This document shows, piece after piece, positions 1 through 7,582 of a stretch of DNA of 35,005 nt (position 1 is its first letter; each line of letters starts with the position of its first letter). The notes beneath the pieces are model-generated. The model saw only the letters and a program-made list of their open reading frames with translations. It was not told the DNA's origin and searched no databases. The stretch lies in the IMG/VR virus record IMGVR_UViG_3300043783_000054, positions 1 through 35,005 of that record. One strand, written 5' to 3'. The stretch comes from a virus. A program made the position numbers and the translations under genes.

Positions 1-22
1 TCAACAACTAAGGAGAGTTCAG

Positions 23-298
23 ATGCAAACCAAGATTCTTGCAGTATCGGGTGGGTTCTATTTCTTCGGAACGGAAGTTACCGCGCCGGAAGGCTACATT
101 GCGCTAAAGAACGCAGCCATGTTCGGGGGGTTTGCCGGCGGTAAAGGTTTGCCCGGAGTTGCGCGCGGCGACAAGTCTGCCACGGTCACGCTTGACCGCT
201 TCGCTGCGGATGAGGAGTGCCTGTTTCCGCTTAGTGCTGTGTTCGCAATCATTCCGAGCATCGATCTCTACACGTTCAAGAACACGACATTGCGTTGA
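23..298 (+). CDS. Small hypothetical protein (91 aa)
   Basis: I do not recognise this protein. A good ribosome site (AAGGAGAG) lies about 7 bases before the ATG. It is a compact, Gly/Ala-rich, mildly hydrophobic chain without Cys pairs, a clear signal peptide or a membrane helix. Alternating hydrophobic stretches suggest a small beta-rich fold. It lies just upstream of the MoxR-like ATPase (the 14 bases between them hold that gene's ribosome site), so it is probably co-transcribed with the ATPase/VWA pair and may be a partner or substrate of it. That link is inferred from position only. Confidence 0.7.
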   Translation: MQTKILAVSGGFYFFGTEVTAPEGYIALKNAAMFGGFAGGKGLPGVARGDKSATVTLDRFAADEECLFPLSAVFAIIPSIDLYTFKNTTLR

Positions 299-312
299 TC
301 AGGGAGACAGAC

Positions 313-1098
313 ATGCTCAATCTCTTTTCTCCTTCCGTGCCGGTGCTCCTTGTCGGTGCCCCTGGTGTTGGGAAAACAGCAAGCGTGCAAGCGCAGTTCG
401 ATCATGCTGAAGTCGTACTCACGTCCACGCTGGTAGAGGAAGACATTTCCGGGCTTCCGTACCGTGAAGGAGACTACGACTACCGGACGATCCCAGCCTT
501 GTTTCGCCGCCTGCACGATGCTGCGAATGCTGGACGCAGCACGGTTCTGTTCCTGGATGAACTTGACAAGGCCCGCCGGTCGGTTGCCGACACCTTGCTT
601 ACGCTGGTTGCATCAAGGAAAGTCGGAAGTGCGGAACTCCCGGCAAGCACGTGCATCGCGGCGGCAGCGAATCCTCCAGAATTTGGTGGCGGCGACGGCA
701 TCAGCGAAGCGATGATATCCCGCTTTGCGGTTATCGATTACGTGCCGGATGTCTGCGCCTGGGCGGCCTGGGCTACCGGACAATTCGACACACTTACGTC
801 AGGATGTGTCATCGATGCGGTAAGGTCGGGCGAAGTACCGGTGTTCGACATGACTGGCGAGGGTCTTGACCGCCGCATCACGTCGCCCCGGACAATCGCG
901 ATGGCGTTGCGTGCGCTGGAAGCTCACGGCGGCGATAACCCGGTATTCGACGCCTTGATACGCGGGCTTCTTACACCGGCGACGGCAAGCCAGATCCTGC
1001 ATCTGGTTCTGCAACAGGGTAACGAGGTGCTGGCTAAAGCGTCGCAGGCCGCTCGTCGCGCTACGAAACTTAAAGCAATCCAACCCGTGAGGCTGTAA
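313..1098 (+). CDS. MoxR-type AAA+ ATPase
   Basis: ATP-driven remodelling enzyme of the MoxR/McrB-like AAA+ group. Walker A is GAPGVGKT at residues 15-22, Walker B is LFLDELD at about 79-85, a sensor-1 Asn sits in the AAAANPPE segment, and an arginine-finger region ISRF follows. At 261 aa it is a single AAA+ module. I chose ATG 313 because AGGGAG lies 7 bases upstream; a TTG at 295 overlapping the previous stop is possible but has no better ribosome site. Its stop overlaps the next start (TAATG), so it is coupled to the VWA gene. Known MoxR proteins work with VWA-domain partners in protein or metal-centre maturation. The substrate here is unknown. Confidence 0.9.
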   Translation: MLNLFSPSVPVLLVGAPGVGKTASVQAQFDHAEVVLTSTLVEEDISGLPYREGDYDYRTIPALFRRLHDAANAGRSTVLFLDELDKARRSVADTLLTLVASRKVGSAELPASTCIAAAANPPEFGGGDGISEAMISRFAVIDYVPDVCAWAAWATGQFDTLTSGCVIDAVRSGEVPVFDMTGEGLDRRITSPRTIAMALRALEAHGGDNPVFDALIRGLLTPATASQILHLVLQQGNEVLAKASQAARRATKLKAIQPVRL

Positions 1099-2137
1099 TG
1101 AAGCTGACCGCCGCTCCGGTTGTGCGCCAGCCGATGGATGTGATAGGCGCCCCTGGTAAAACCGACTTCACCCGTATCTTTATCGCGTCCGAACTCAATC
1201 GTGACGAGTACCGTACGACGCTTCGTCATGAACAGGCGCATGTGTGGGCGGGGCATAACCGTCGGCGCCCGCATAACGCTCGCTCCAGGTTGTGGGACAT
1301 TGCGTGTGAAATGGAAATCGCACGGACGATTTATGATAGCCGCGATCTGGATATCATCGCTGCGCCGCGCTCACGCCTCGCAGGGGGGTATCTTCCTGAT
1401 TCTCTCGACGGCTTGCCGCCAGATGCTTTGCTAGCCGAAGTGATCTACGAATGGTTGCTGGAGCAACCTGATAATGAAGTCCCTCTCCAGAAGTGTTGCG
1501 TGTGTTCTTGCGTTGACGATGCGGAAAACGAACAAGATGACTGCGCAGCACCGGAAGCGATACGCGATCAGCTCGATGCCGATGAAGCGGCACACGAATC
1601 TCAGATCGCGGCGGCATGTGCGTATGATCGCCTGAAAAACCGTGCGCCGTCGCTGACGGAAGCGGTAGACGCCGCCCTTCGTGTACGTATTGAACGCGAA
1701 AAGTCTTATCGCCGGCCGTCAAGGCGTTGCGCTGGAGATATCATTTCGCACGGCGCGATTTCAACGCCGAGGCCGCCGCTTGTCGAGATTTTCGTTGACC
1801 GCAGCGGCTCTTTTACACCCGAGAAAACTGCTGCTGCGGAACGGCAATTGGGCTTACTTCTGTCACGTTACGGCGCCACAATCAGATCTGACGTATGGTT
1901 TTTCGGGAATGGAAAGTTGACCCCTACAGACCCCGGTGGCGGCGGTGACACGCCTTATCCGCTCATAGCGCAGCACATAATCCGCTCAGCGCCCAAGCTG
2001 GCTATCGTTATTACTGACAATGATCCTGTGGGGCCTCTGGACGCCGTTGATCGCCGTACGATAGTCCTTTGTGTGCCTATCGGATGTCATAACACCACTT
2101 TGGCAAAAGCGATAGGCGGCCGCGACGTGGTGACGCG

Positions 2138-2141
<4 letters not shown>
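1098..2141 (+). CDS. VWA-like protein with N-terminal HExxH motif (DUF2201-type MoxR partner)
   Basis: A 347-aa partner of the MoxR ATPase. The N-terminal half has a HEQAH motif at residues 44-48 with a further His at 53, followed by an aspartate/glutamate-rich helix, which resembles a zinc metallopeptidase-like domain of the DUF2201_N type. A Cys cluster (CCVCSC) lies at 133-138. The C-terminal half is VWA-like: VEIFVDRSGSF carries a DxSxS MIDAS motif at D234/S236/S238, and a later strand ends in VITDND. The last codons (VVTR then stop) read GGTGACGCGATGA and overlap the start of the first Gly-X repeat gene, supplying its ribosome site. Peptidase activity is inferred; the HExxH could be structural. 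Confidence 0.82.
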
Positions 2142-2537
<396 letters not shown>

Positions 2538-2541
<4 letters not shown>

Positions 2542-2777
2542 AGTATCCGAATGGCTACGGCAACGGCTACATCTACGGCTACAGCTACGGCTACGGCGAC
2601 GGCGACGGCTACGGCAACGGCAACGGCAACGGCGACGGCTACGGCTACGGCGACGGCTACAGCAACGGCTACGGCAACGGCAACGGCTACGGCGACGGCG
2701 ACGGCTACGGCAACGGCTGCGGCAACGGCAACGGCAACGGCAACGGCCAATACCCTTACCGACTGGTGACGCGATGA
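2538..2777 (+). CDS. Gly-X dipeptide-repeat protein, unit C (79 aa)
   Basis: Third copy, with head MKYPNGYGNGY and tail GQYPYRLVTR identical to unit A. The interior is a different ordering of Gly-Tyr, Gly-Asn and Gly-Asp steps plus one Gly-Ile. It is coupled to unit B through ATGA and the same embedded GGTGA ribosome site. Identical ends with a rearranged interior suggest duplication of the whole gene followed by slippage inside the repeat. Confidence 0.73.
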
Positions 2778-3037
2778 AGTATCCGAAAGGCTACGGCAAC
2801 GGCAACGGCTACGGCTACGGCTACGGCAACGGCTACGGCAACGGCTACGGCAACGGCTACGGCAACGGCTACGGCAACGGCAACGGCTACGGCTACGGCT
2901 ACGGCTACGGCTACGGCTACGGTGACGGTGACGGTGACGGCTACGGCTACGGCTACGGCTACGGCTACGGCTACGGTGACGGTGACGGTGACGGCTGCGG
3001 CAACGGCCAATACCCTTACCGACTGGTGACGCGATGA
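2774..3037 (+). CDS. Gly-X dipeptide-repeat protein, unit D (87 aa)
   Basis: Fourth copy, head MKYPKGYGNGN and tail GQYPYRLVTR. The interior contains a run of five alternating Gly-Tyr-Gly-Asn steps and then two perfect 54-bp blocks, each six Gly-Tyr and three Gly-Asp (2885-2938 and 2939-2992). The Gly-Asp steps there use GGT instead of the GGC used elsewhere, so this block expanded recently. It is coupled to unit C by ATGA, and its own LVTR codons lead into a 9-codon reading frame. Confidence 0.73.
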   Translation: MKYPKGYGNGNGYGYGYGNGYGNGYGNGYGNGYGNGNGYGYGYGYGYGYGDGDGDGYGYGYGYGYGYGDGDGDGCGNGQYPYRLVTR

Positions 3038-3063
3038 AATATCTTAAAGGAAATCCGATATGA
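3034..3063 (+). CDS. Nine-codon remnant of the Gly-X gene head (MKYLKGNPI)
   Basis: After the LVTR codons of unit D the same junction GGTGACGCGATGAA recurs and starts a frame reading MKYLKGNPI, which stops at TGA. The head matches MKYPKG of the repeat genes with Pro changed to Leu, but no repeat follows. Its TGA overlaps the ATG of the next gene (ATGA), and its codons contain AAAGGA, which serves that gene as ribosome site. It is either a truncated fifth copy or a coupling mini-frame. Whether the peptide is made is unknown. Confidence 0.5.
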   Translation: MKYLKGNPI

Positions 3064-3329
3064 CTATTGACCGCTTCAAAGCGTGGATGCAGGAGTCCAC
3101 AATGGACGAAAAGGAAACCGTGGTCGCGGCGGCCGATACATCGCTCCAGCTTCTCTACCAGCTGGCTTCGGGCCGCCGCAGGGCTTCTGCGGATCTCGCG
3201 AGCCGGATTGCGCGCGGCCTTGGGCTGGTCGGAAAGAAGAAACGAAAAACGCCGCTTCCGGTCGTACTTCGCGGTGACCTTTGCGAAACCTGCTCGAAAT
3301 GCGAGTACTACAAAGGGGATTGCAAATGA
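3060..3329 (+). CDS. Small HTH protein with C-terminal Cys cluster (89 aa)
   Basis: Residues about 18-56 look like a Cro/YdaS-type helix-turn-helix (TSLQLLYQLASGRR then SADLASRIARGLG). A basic linker GKKKRK follows, then four cysteines at 75, 78, 81 and 88 that could bind a metal. The ribosome site AAAGGA lies in the preceding mini-frame. Its stop overlaps the next start. It is a plausible regulator of the early arm or repressor of the palindromic operators in this window; that assignment is a guess. Confidence 0.7.
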   Translation: MTIDRFKAWMQESTMDEKETVVAAADTSLQLLYQLASGRRRASADLASRIARGLGLVGKKKRKTPLPVVLRGDLCETCSKCEYYKGDCK

Positions 3330-3679
3330 TACGGCACTCGAAAAACGTGAAAGCGAGGCTGCTTGCTGTGCTCGCTAAAGACGAGTGGATTAAAGCGCAG
3401 GATATTGCTGCACGCATTGGCGAATCCTACGACCTTGTTGCGTACCACCTTTCCCGGCTCTGCATGACAGGCGAGCTGGAGCGCAAACGGGAAGTAGTCA
3501 AGCACGTCTTCAATGACGGCGGGAGCGTTCACTACGTGTATCGCGTGCCGCACGAGCAGCCTTATGTGGGCGACGTTGCGCCGCCGGCGTATCGCAATCT
3601 GCGCCTCTCCGAAAACCTGACCGGTTACGAAAGCACGCTTCACGCTTTCGAATCGCTTTGCATGACGGTGCGGCGATGA
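3326..3679 (+). CDS. Winged-helix DNA-binding protein (117 aa)
   Basis: Residues about 8-72 form a winged-helix pattern: a first helix (VKARLLAVLAKDEWI), a helix-turn-helix (AQDIAARIGESYDLVAYHLSRL), then a basic beta-hairpin wing ending in VHYVYRV, like MarR/ArsR-type domains. The C-terminal 40 residues have no recognised motif. I chose ATG 3326 because AAAGGGGA precedes it and it overlaps the upstream stop as ATGA; the upstream in-frame ATG at 3281 would lie inside the previous gene. Likely a transcription regulator. Confidence 0.75.
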   Translation: MIRHSKNVKARLLAVLAKDEWIKAQDIAARIGESYDLVAYHLSRLCMTGELERKREVVKHVFNDGGSVHYVYRVPHEQPYVGDVAPPAYRNLRLSENLTGYESTLHAFESLCMTVRR

Positions 3680-4323
3680 AACCCCTTCTTGGTCTTATTA
3701 TGTGCGCGCCGCTTCTCGCGCATGCCGGATCGTGGTTTGACTTCGAAGCCGGGATCGGTGTCGCGCGCTCTTCCGACATGGGCGACGGCATCTGGATACA
3801 GAAGGGTGCGCCGGATAACCGCGAGCGGCTTACCACGCCAGCGTATCTCGCAGGCCTGACGGGGGATATCGGCAGTCATCTGTCCTGGCATGCGGATTAT
3901 GTCTATTTCGGCACGCTGCGCGCGTCGGTGAATGGTGTACCGGATGCGAACTACAATCCGGTTACGCATCAGGTACACGACTTCACAGGCCGGTACAGCC
4001 CGTTCAACGGTCAGGGGCACACGCAAGGCGTTGCGCTGACCCTGGAGCCACATATCGACTATAGCGGCTGGCGATTCGGTATCGAAGCAGGCCCCTGGTT
4101 CTACTGGGCCACGTGGCACGAATCGCTGTACGACCTTGCGAATCACTGGGATAACCTGAGCCACAAGACGCACATGCAGATCGGCTACACGGCCGGTGCA
4201 AGCGTCTCGTACAGATCGGTTAGCCTGTCCTACCGGTATTACTCCGCCAGTCCATCCTGGACGAACGGCGCGCCCGGGCTGGTGACCGGCACCCACATGC
4301 TGGTGCTGGAGAAAAAGTGGTAG
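3676..4323 (+). CDS. Secreted outer-membrane beta-barrel protein (Lom-like role suspected)
   Basis: A 215-aa protein with a signal peptide (MKPLLGLIMCAPLLAHA, cleavage likely after AHA at residue 17). Alternating amphipathic strands rich in Tyr and Trp follow, and a C-terminal Trp is the typical sorting signal for the BAM complex. This predicts an eight-stranded barrel in the host outer membrane. Phage-encoded barrels such as lambda Lom are expressed from prophages and alter the cell surface, so superinfection exclusion or host fitness is a reasonable inferred role. The start overlaps the previous stop (ATGA), and an intrinsic terminator follows at 4355. Confidence 0.78.
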   Translation: MKPLLGLIMCAPLLAHAGSWFDFEAGIGVARSSDMGDGIWIQKGAPDNRERLTTPAYLAGLTGDIGSHLSWHADYVYFGTLRASVNGVPDANYNPVTHQVHDFTGRYSPFNGQGHTQGVALTLEPHIDYSGWRFGIEAGPWFYWATWHESLYDLANHWDNLSHKTHMQIGYTAGASVSYRSVSLSYRYYSASPSWTNGAPGLVTGTHMLVLEKKW

Positions 4324-4354
4324 ACTGGTTGCATCTCCTTAGTTGTTCTTTGAG

Positions 4355-4377
4355 GCCCGCTTTCGAGCGGGCTTTTT
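4355..4377 (+). terminator. Intrinsic terminator
   Basis: A perfect 7-bp GC stem (GCCCGCT / AGCGGGC) with a TTCG tetraloop is followed directly by TTTTT. It lies 31 bases after the stop of the outer-membrane protein and before the AlpA-like gene, so it ends the first plus-strand transcript and separates the accessory cassette from the replication genes. Confidence 0.92.
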
Positions 4378-4444
4378 CTGTTGTGGGTTCGGGGTTTGCG
4401 GAGTAGCATGCTTGAACGCCGTTGAACAACCAAGGAGTTTCCTC

Positions 4445-4621
4445 GTGCTTATCCCTATCGCCGATGTTCTGGCGCTTATCCCTGTCTCCCGTGGCACCCT
4501 TTATAACCGCATGCAGGACCCTGACTTCCCCCGGCCAGTGAAGATTGGCGGCCGGGTGTTCTGGAAAAGCGAGGAAGTTCACGCTTACATCGATTCGAAG
4601 CAAGAAAAAGCGGAGGCGTAA
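4445..4621 (+). CDS. AlpA-like helix-turn-helix regulator (58 aa)
   Basis: A small MerR/AlpA-type DNA-binding protein: helix-turn-helix IADVLALIPVSRGTLYNRM, then the family signature FPRPVKIGGRVFWKSEEVHAYI. I start it at GTG 4445, which has AAGGAG 7 bases upstream and gives the family's usual length; the longer frame back to 4343 would run through the terminator. Its stop overlaps the prim-pol start (TAATG). AlpA-type proteins regulate prophage excision or early genes, and in this position it may control the replication gene. Confidence 0.87.
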   Translation: MLIPIADVLALIPVSRGTLYNRMQDPDFPRPVKIGGRVFWKSEEVHAYIDSKQEKAEA

Positions 4622-6618
4622 TGCCGCAGTATTTCAAAAACCACGGCGAGCGGTTGCTTGAACTGGGGTATCCGATTGTGCCTCTGCCGCAAGGTAGTAA
4701 GGGGCCGCGCCACAAGGGCTGGCAGCATCTCGACCTGAATGTGGAAACGTTCAGAAAAATGGCAGCTAACGGTTCGGCTGACGCCGGCGCCGGCATTCTT
4801 GCTGCGCGAGTTCCCGCCATCGATGTGGATATTCTTGACGAAGATGTGGCGGAGCAGATGAGCCAGGTTCTGGAAGGGATTTTCGGAACGGATCTGCTGG
4901 CGCGTGTCGGACAAGCCCCGAAATTCCTTGTTCCGTTCCGCACCTCCGAGCCTTTCACAAAGCTTTCTTCTAACCGCTACACGGACGGGACAAATGACCA
5001 CCGGATCGAAATCCTCGGCGACGGGCAGCAATGGGTCGCCTTTCATACGCACCCTTCTACTGGAAAACCGTATTACTGGGGCGGCGGTCGAAGTATCCTG
5101 GACGTGCGGTGGAGCGACTTACCCGAACTCACACTCGCAGATGCTCAACGTGTTATTGACGCATTCGAAGTACTTGCAGCCGCGCGGGTTGAGTCTGGCC
5201 ACTGGCATCTCCGCGCCACTCGACTGGTGGAGAGGGATTCCGTACCGCGAGGTCAAGCGCCTGAAAGCGATCCCTTCGCCGCGCACGCGGCTCCGGTAAC
5301 GGACCTCACGCGCTCGCAGATCGAAGCCTTGGTGCACAAGTGCGACCACACGGATTACGAAGAGTGGATCGACGCCGGCATGCGGCTGCACCACCAGTAC
5401 GAAGGCTCGCACGAAGGCTTCGAGATCTGGGACGCCTGGAGCTCGAACAGCCACAAGTACGATACGGAAGTCATGCGTCCGCACTGGGATTCGTTCGGGC
5501 ATCGCACCGATGCTCCGAAAACGATTCGCGGTCTGATCGAGCGGCACGGTCAGCCTGCCGCACCTGAGCACAAACCTCGCGCCGACGGTTCCAAAAACCC
5601 GTTCGCGGTTCACGAATGGTCCGACTACAAACAGAATTACCTTTCCACGCCGTGGATCGTCAAAGGCGTACTGCCTCAGGCTGAGGTCGGCATTCTTTAC
5701 GGCCAGTCGGGATCAGGCAAGACGTTCTTCGTGCTCGACATGGCGGCATGTATCGCGCGGGGCGCGGACTGGCGCGGACGCAAGGTCAGCGACTGCCGGG
5801 TTGTATACGTGGCCGCCGAAGCACGCGAAGGCATCAAGAAACGCATGGATGCCTATGACCAGCACGTCAGCGCTGACGGCAGGCGCCCGGACATCATTGC
5901 ATGTGCGCCGAATCTGCTATCAACCGATACGAAGCAACTGATAGAGGCTATCGGGTCTGCCGGGCTGATTATCCTCGACACGATGGCGGCTTCCCACTCA
6001 GGTGACGAGAATAGCGCAAGGGATATGGGCCTCTTTCTGGCTGCATGCAAGGACATCAGCCACGCTACCGGCGCGATGGTGCTCGCCGTACACCATACAG
6101 GCAAGGAAGACAGCAAAGGCATGCGCGGCTCATCCGCCCTGTTCGCGGGCGCCGATTTTGTCATGGAGATATTCAAGAACAAGGTAGGCGATCGTTTCGA
6201 GCACGGTGCCATGCTTTCCAAATCGAGGGATGACGTAACGGGGACCAGTTTCGGGTTCGAACTGAAGCGCGTAACCGTCGGCGTGGATGACGAAGGCGAC
6301 GACGTAACCACCTGCGTGATCGAGCCAGTACAGAAGGAGGTCAGCAAGACGCCGAAAAGACCCCGGAAGCTGGCTAATCTTGAGGATTCACGATATGACA
6401 TGCACAGGGAGATCCTTACAATATTTGAACGGATCACCGACGAATCGCCTACCAGGGTGGTGACTGACGATCAGTTGCTGGAGGCCATAATCAAGAAGTT
6501 CCCGAGTAAACTCAGGCGCAACATGGTGCCTCTTGTGCTGAGGTTGGAAGAGTTCGGCGTAATCCGCCGAACCGAAGCGGGGCTTAGCTTAGCGGACGAT
6601 GACCTTGACGCTTGCTGA
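4621..6618 (+). CDS. Bifunctional primase-polymerase/helicase replication protein
   Basis: A 665-aa fusion. Residues about 1-175 match the archaeo-eukaryotic type prim-pol domain, with DxD metal ligands at D68/D70 and the HRIEILGDGQQWVAFHTHP strand. Residues about 225-310 (TDYEEWIDAGMRLHHQY through TIRGLIERHG) resemble a PriCT-2 linker. The C-terminal half is a RepA-like RecA-fold helicase with Walker A GQSGSGKT at 361-368, Walker B LIILD ending at D453, and the LAVHHTGKEDSKGMRGSSAL segment. It probably starts and drives phage DNA replication. The iteron-like array immediately downstream may be its binding site. Confidence 0.9.
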   Translation: MPQYFKNHGERLLELGYPIVPLPQGSKGPRHKGWQHLDLNVETFRKMAANGSADAGAGILAARVPAIDVDILDEDVAEQMSQVLEGIFGTDLLARVGQAPKFLVPFRTSEPFTKLSSNRYTDGTNDHRIEILGDGQQWVAFHTHPSTGKPYYWGGGRSILDVRWSDLPELTLADAQRVIDAFEVLAAARVESGHWHLRATRLVERDSVPRGQAPESDPFAAHAAPVTDLTRSQIEALVHKCDHTDYEEWIDAGMRLHHQYEGSHEGFEIWDAWSSNSHKYDTEVMRPHWDSFGHRTDAPKTIRGLIERHGQPAAPEHKPRADGSKNPFAVHEWSDYKQNYLSTPWIVKGVLPQAEVGILYGQSGSGKTFFVLDMAACIARGADWRGRKVSDCRVVYVAAEAREGIKKRMDAYDQHVSADGRRPDIIACAPNLLSTDTKQLIEAIGSAGLIILDTMAASHSGDENSARDMGLFLAACKDISHATGAMVLAVHHTGKEDSKGMRGSSALFAGADFVMEIFKNKVGDRFEHGAMLSKSRDDVTGTSFGFELKRVTVGVDDEGDDVTTCVIEPVQKEVSKTPKRPRKLANLEDSRYDMHREILTIFERITDESPTRVVTDDQLLEAIIKKFPSKLRRNMVPLVLRLEEFGVIRRTEAGLSLADDDLDAC

Positions 6619-6717
6619 CTTTGGCTGACTTCTTGCTGACTTTCTTGCTGACTTCTTGCTGACTTTCTGATGTTGCTGACGTGTCTATAAGACGTCAGCA
6701 ACGTCAGTAACGTCAGC
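6614..6717. repeat. Iteron-like GCTGAC array with inverted repeat (candidate replication origin or operator)
   Basis: GCTGAC occurs at 6614, 6624, 6635, 6647, 6658 and 6675, at steps of 10-12 bases and then 17. The inverse GTCAGC/GTCAGT occurs at 6694, 6703 and 6712 at a 9-base step. The centre is an 11-bp perfect inverted repeat (GTTGCTGACGT at 6672-6682 and ACGTCAGCAAC at 6692-6702) around an AT-rich loop. There is no T-run after the stem, so it is not a simple terminator. It follows directly on the replication gene, as iteron origins often do. Confidence 0.75.
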
Positions 6718-6746
6718 AAGCAACTTTATAGAACGGAGATTGGACG

Positions 6747-6896
6747 ATGAACCACGACTGGACTGACGAAACTGTAATGCAAGCGCTTATCATGCAGACC
6801 CTTAAGCTGATGCTGAAAGAGCAGAATACGGATCGGGTCAGCGAAGAGGGGCTGATCGCCCAAGTGGCCGAAGTTCTGGATGGGATGGGTAAATGA
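6747..6896 (+). CDS. Small acidic hypothetical protein (49 aa)
   Basis: This frame begins MNHDWTDETVMQALIMQTLK and ends EVLDGMGK. It is predicted to be mostly helical and acidic. CGGAG lies 8 bases upstream, and the stop overlaps the next start (ATGA). Not recognised. Its position between the iteron array and a zinc-ribbon gene suggests a replication or regulatory accessory. Confidence 0.65.
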   Translation: MNHDWTDETVMQALIMQTLKLMLKEQNTDRVSEEGLIAQVAEVLDGMGK

Positions 6897-7111
6897 CGAA
6901 AAACGATTCGGTATTCTGCTATGCCTGTGGCAGGGAGTTCACCATGCCGCTGGTCGCGATGGTGCGCCGCCAGCACCGATGGTGTGATCAGTGCGTTGAG
7001 AAGGCGGACAGGGAGTTACAGGAAGCCGCCCAGCGGGTTGCCGCAGGGCGGAGAAGGGCGGAGGTTAGTGAACGGGAGCAAAACCCAGCACAAGGGCTGG
7101 ATTCGCGTTGA
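6893..7111 (+). CDS. Small zinc-ribbon protein (72 aa)
   Basis: Two CxxC pairs (C9/C12 and C31/C34) spaced by 18 residues form a zinc-ribbon-like domain, followed by a long basic amphipathic helix (KADRELQEAAQRVAAGRRRAE). It is coupled to the preceding gene by ATGA. The 3' end overlaps a minus-strand gene by 47 bases, so this is a convergent junction. Probable nucleic-acid-binding or adaptor protein; function unknown. Confidence 0.65.
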   Translation: MTKNDSVFCYACGREFTMPLVAMVRRQHRWCDQCVEKADRELQEAAQRVAAGRRRAEVSEREQNPAQGLDSR

Positions 7112-7244
7112 GGAGAGCGTCACGGTCTTCGAAGCCGGTGAGGATAGCCAGACGGTCGGCCATGGCTTCGAGGGTAGGAGGTTCGGCCGAGCGGAGCGTG
7201 CCGACCATGATGTCGCCCGGGGTCAGGATGGCGTAAGTGATCAT
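7065..7244 (-). CDS. Small hypothetical protein (59 aa), third gene of a minus-strand trio
   Basis: It starts MITYAILTPGDIMVGTL, and its ATG overlaps the stop of the upstream minus-strand gene (ATGA). No separate strong ribosome site is visible, so it depends on coupling. Length and composition suggest a small mixed alpha/beta protein. Not recognised. It overlaps the plus-strand zinc-ribbon gene end. Confidence 0.6.
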   Translation of the reverse strand: MITYAILTPGDIMVGTLRSAEPPTLEAMADRLAILTGFEDRDALLNANPALVLGFAPVH

Positions 7245-7378
7245 TGCAGGCAGATCCCTGAGTAATCGACGGTGCGACGCACGACCCAATGGCGTTGCAG
7301 CTCAGGCAACCAGGGATCGATGCAGGTTAGCTCCATGTAAGCGTTGGCGAGCAGGATGATGACGGTATGCAGTTTCAC
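7241..7378 (-). CDS. Small hypothetical protein (45 aa), second gene of the minus-strand trio
   Basis: The GTG start overlaps the stop of the upstream gene (GTGA), with GGTGG as a nearby ribosome site. The first 15 residues (KLHTVIILLANAY) are hydrophobic and could be a short membrane or signal segment; the rest has several Trp, Arg and Leu residues. An internal ATG at residue 15 is an alternative start. Not recognised. Confidence 0.55.
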   Translation of the reverse strand: MKLHTVIILLANAYMELTCIDPWLPELQRHWVVRRTVDYSGICLQ

Positions 7379-7527
7379 GATGCCACCCGCGTGATCGAAA
7401 CGATTGAGGCGTGCACAATGCCAAGCTGCCCGGCCCATGCGATAGCGTTTTCCTGCGCGTTTTCAGGGTCAAGGCCCAACGCGTGAACCTGCAGACCGTC
7501 CGCGAACTTCACCAGATATTCGTTCAC
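7375..7527 (-). CDS. Small hypothetical protein (50 aa), first gene of the minus-strand trio
   Basis: The GTG at 7527 is preferred over the ATG at 7533 because GAGGAG directly abuts the ATG but lies 6 bases before the GTG. The product reads NEYLVKFADGLQVHALGLDP after the start and ends in SITRVAS, a small alpha/beta pattern (two strands flanking a helix). It is first in the minus-strand transcript from the 7555-7582 promoter. Function unknown; phage early leftward genes of this size are often host-takeover factors or repressor-control proteins. Confidence 0.62.
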   Translation of the reverse strand: MNEYLVKFADGLQVHALGLDPENAQENAIAWAGQLGIVHASIVSITRVAS

Positions 7528-7554
7528 TTCCATCTCCTCGCTGTTGATGACTGA

Positions 7555-7582
7555 ACTATAGCAATTGCTATAGAAAATTCAA
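7555..7582 (-). promoter_or_regulatory. Leftward sigma70-like promoter overlapping an 18-bp palindromic operator
   Basis: On the minus strand, TTGAAT (7577-7582) and TATAGT (7555-7560) are 16 bases apart and face the minus-strand trio. The perfect palindrome CTATAGCAATTGCTATAG (7556-7573) covers the -10 box and most of the spacer, the classical arrangement of a repressor operator. A near copy (15 of 18) sits at 34885-34902 before the other minus-strand operon. A second dyad, GAAAATT/AATTTTC (7573-7593), overlaps the -35 side. Confidence 0.75.

Noticed and set aside
295-312. TTG start of the MoxR-like gene overlapping the previous stop
   Set aside because: The ATG at 313 has AGGGAG at correct spacing and starts directly at the Walker A-proximal strand.
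3640-4296. Long minus-strand frame opposite the outer-membrane protein
   Set aside because: It lies antisense to a gene with a clear signal peptide and has no ribosome site or motif; long antisense frames are expected in high-GC DNA.
4343-4444. Longer AlpA-like gene starting at 4343
   Set aside because: The extra 34 residues would be encoded by the terminator and leader; GTG 4445 has a strong ribosome site and family-typical length.
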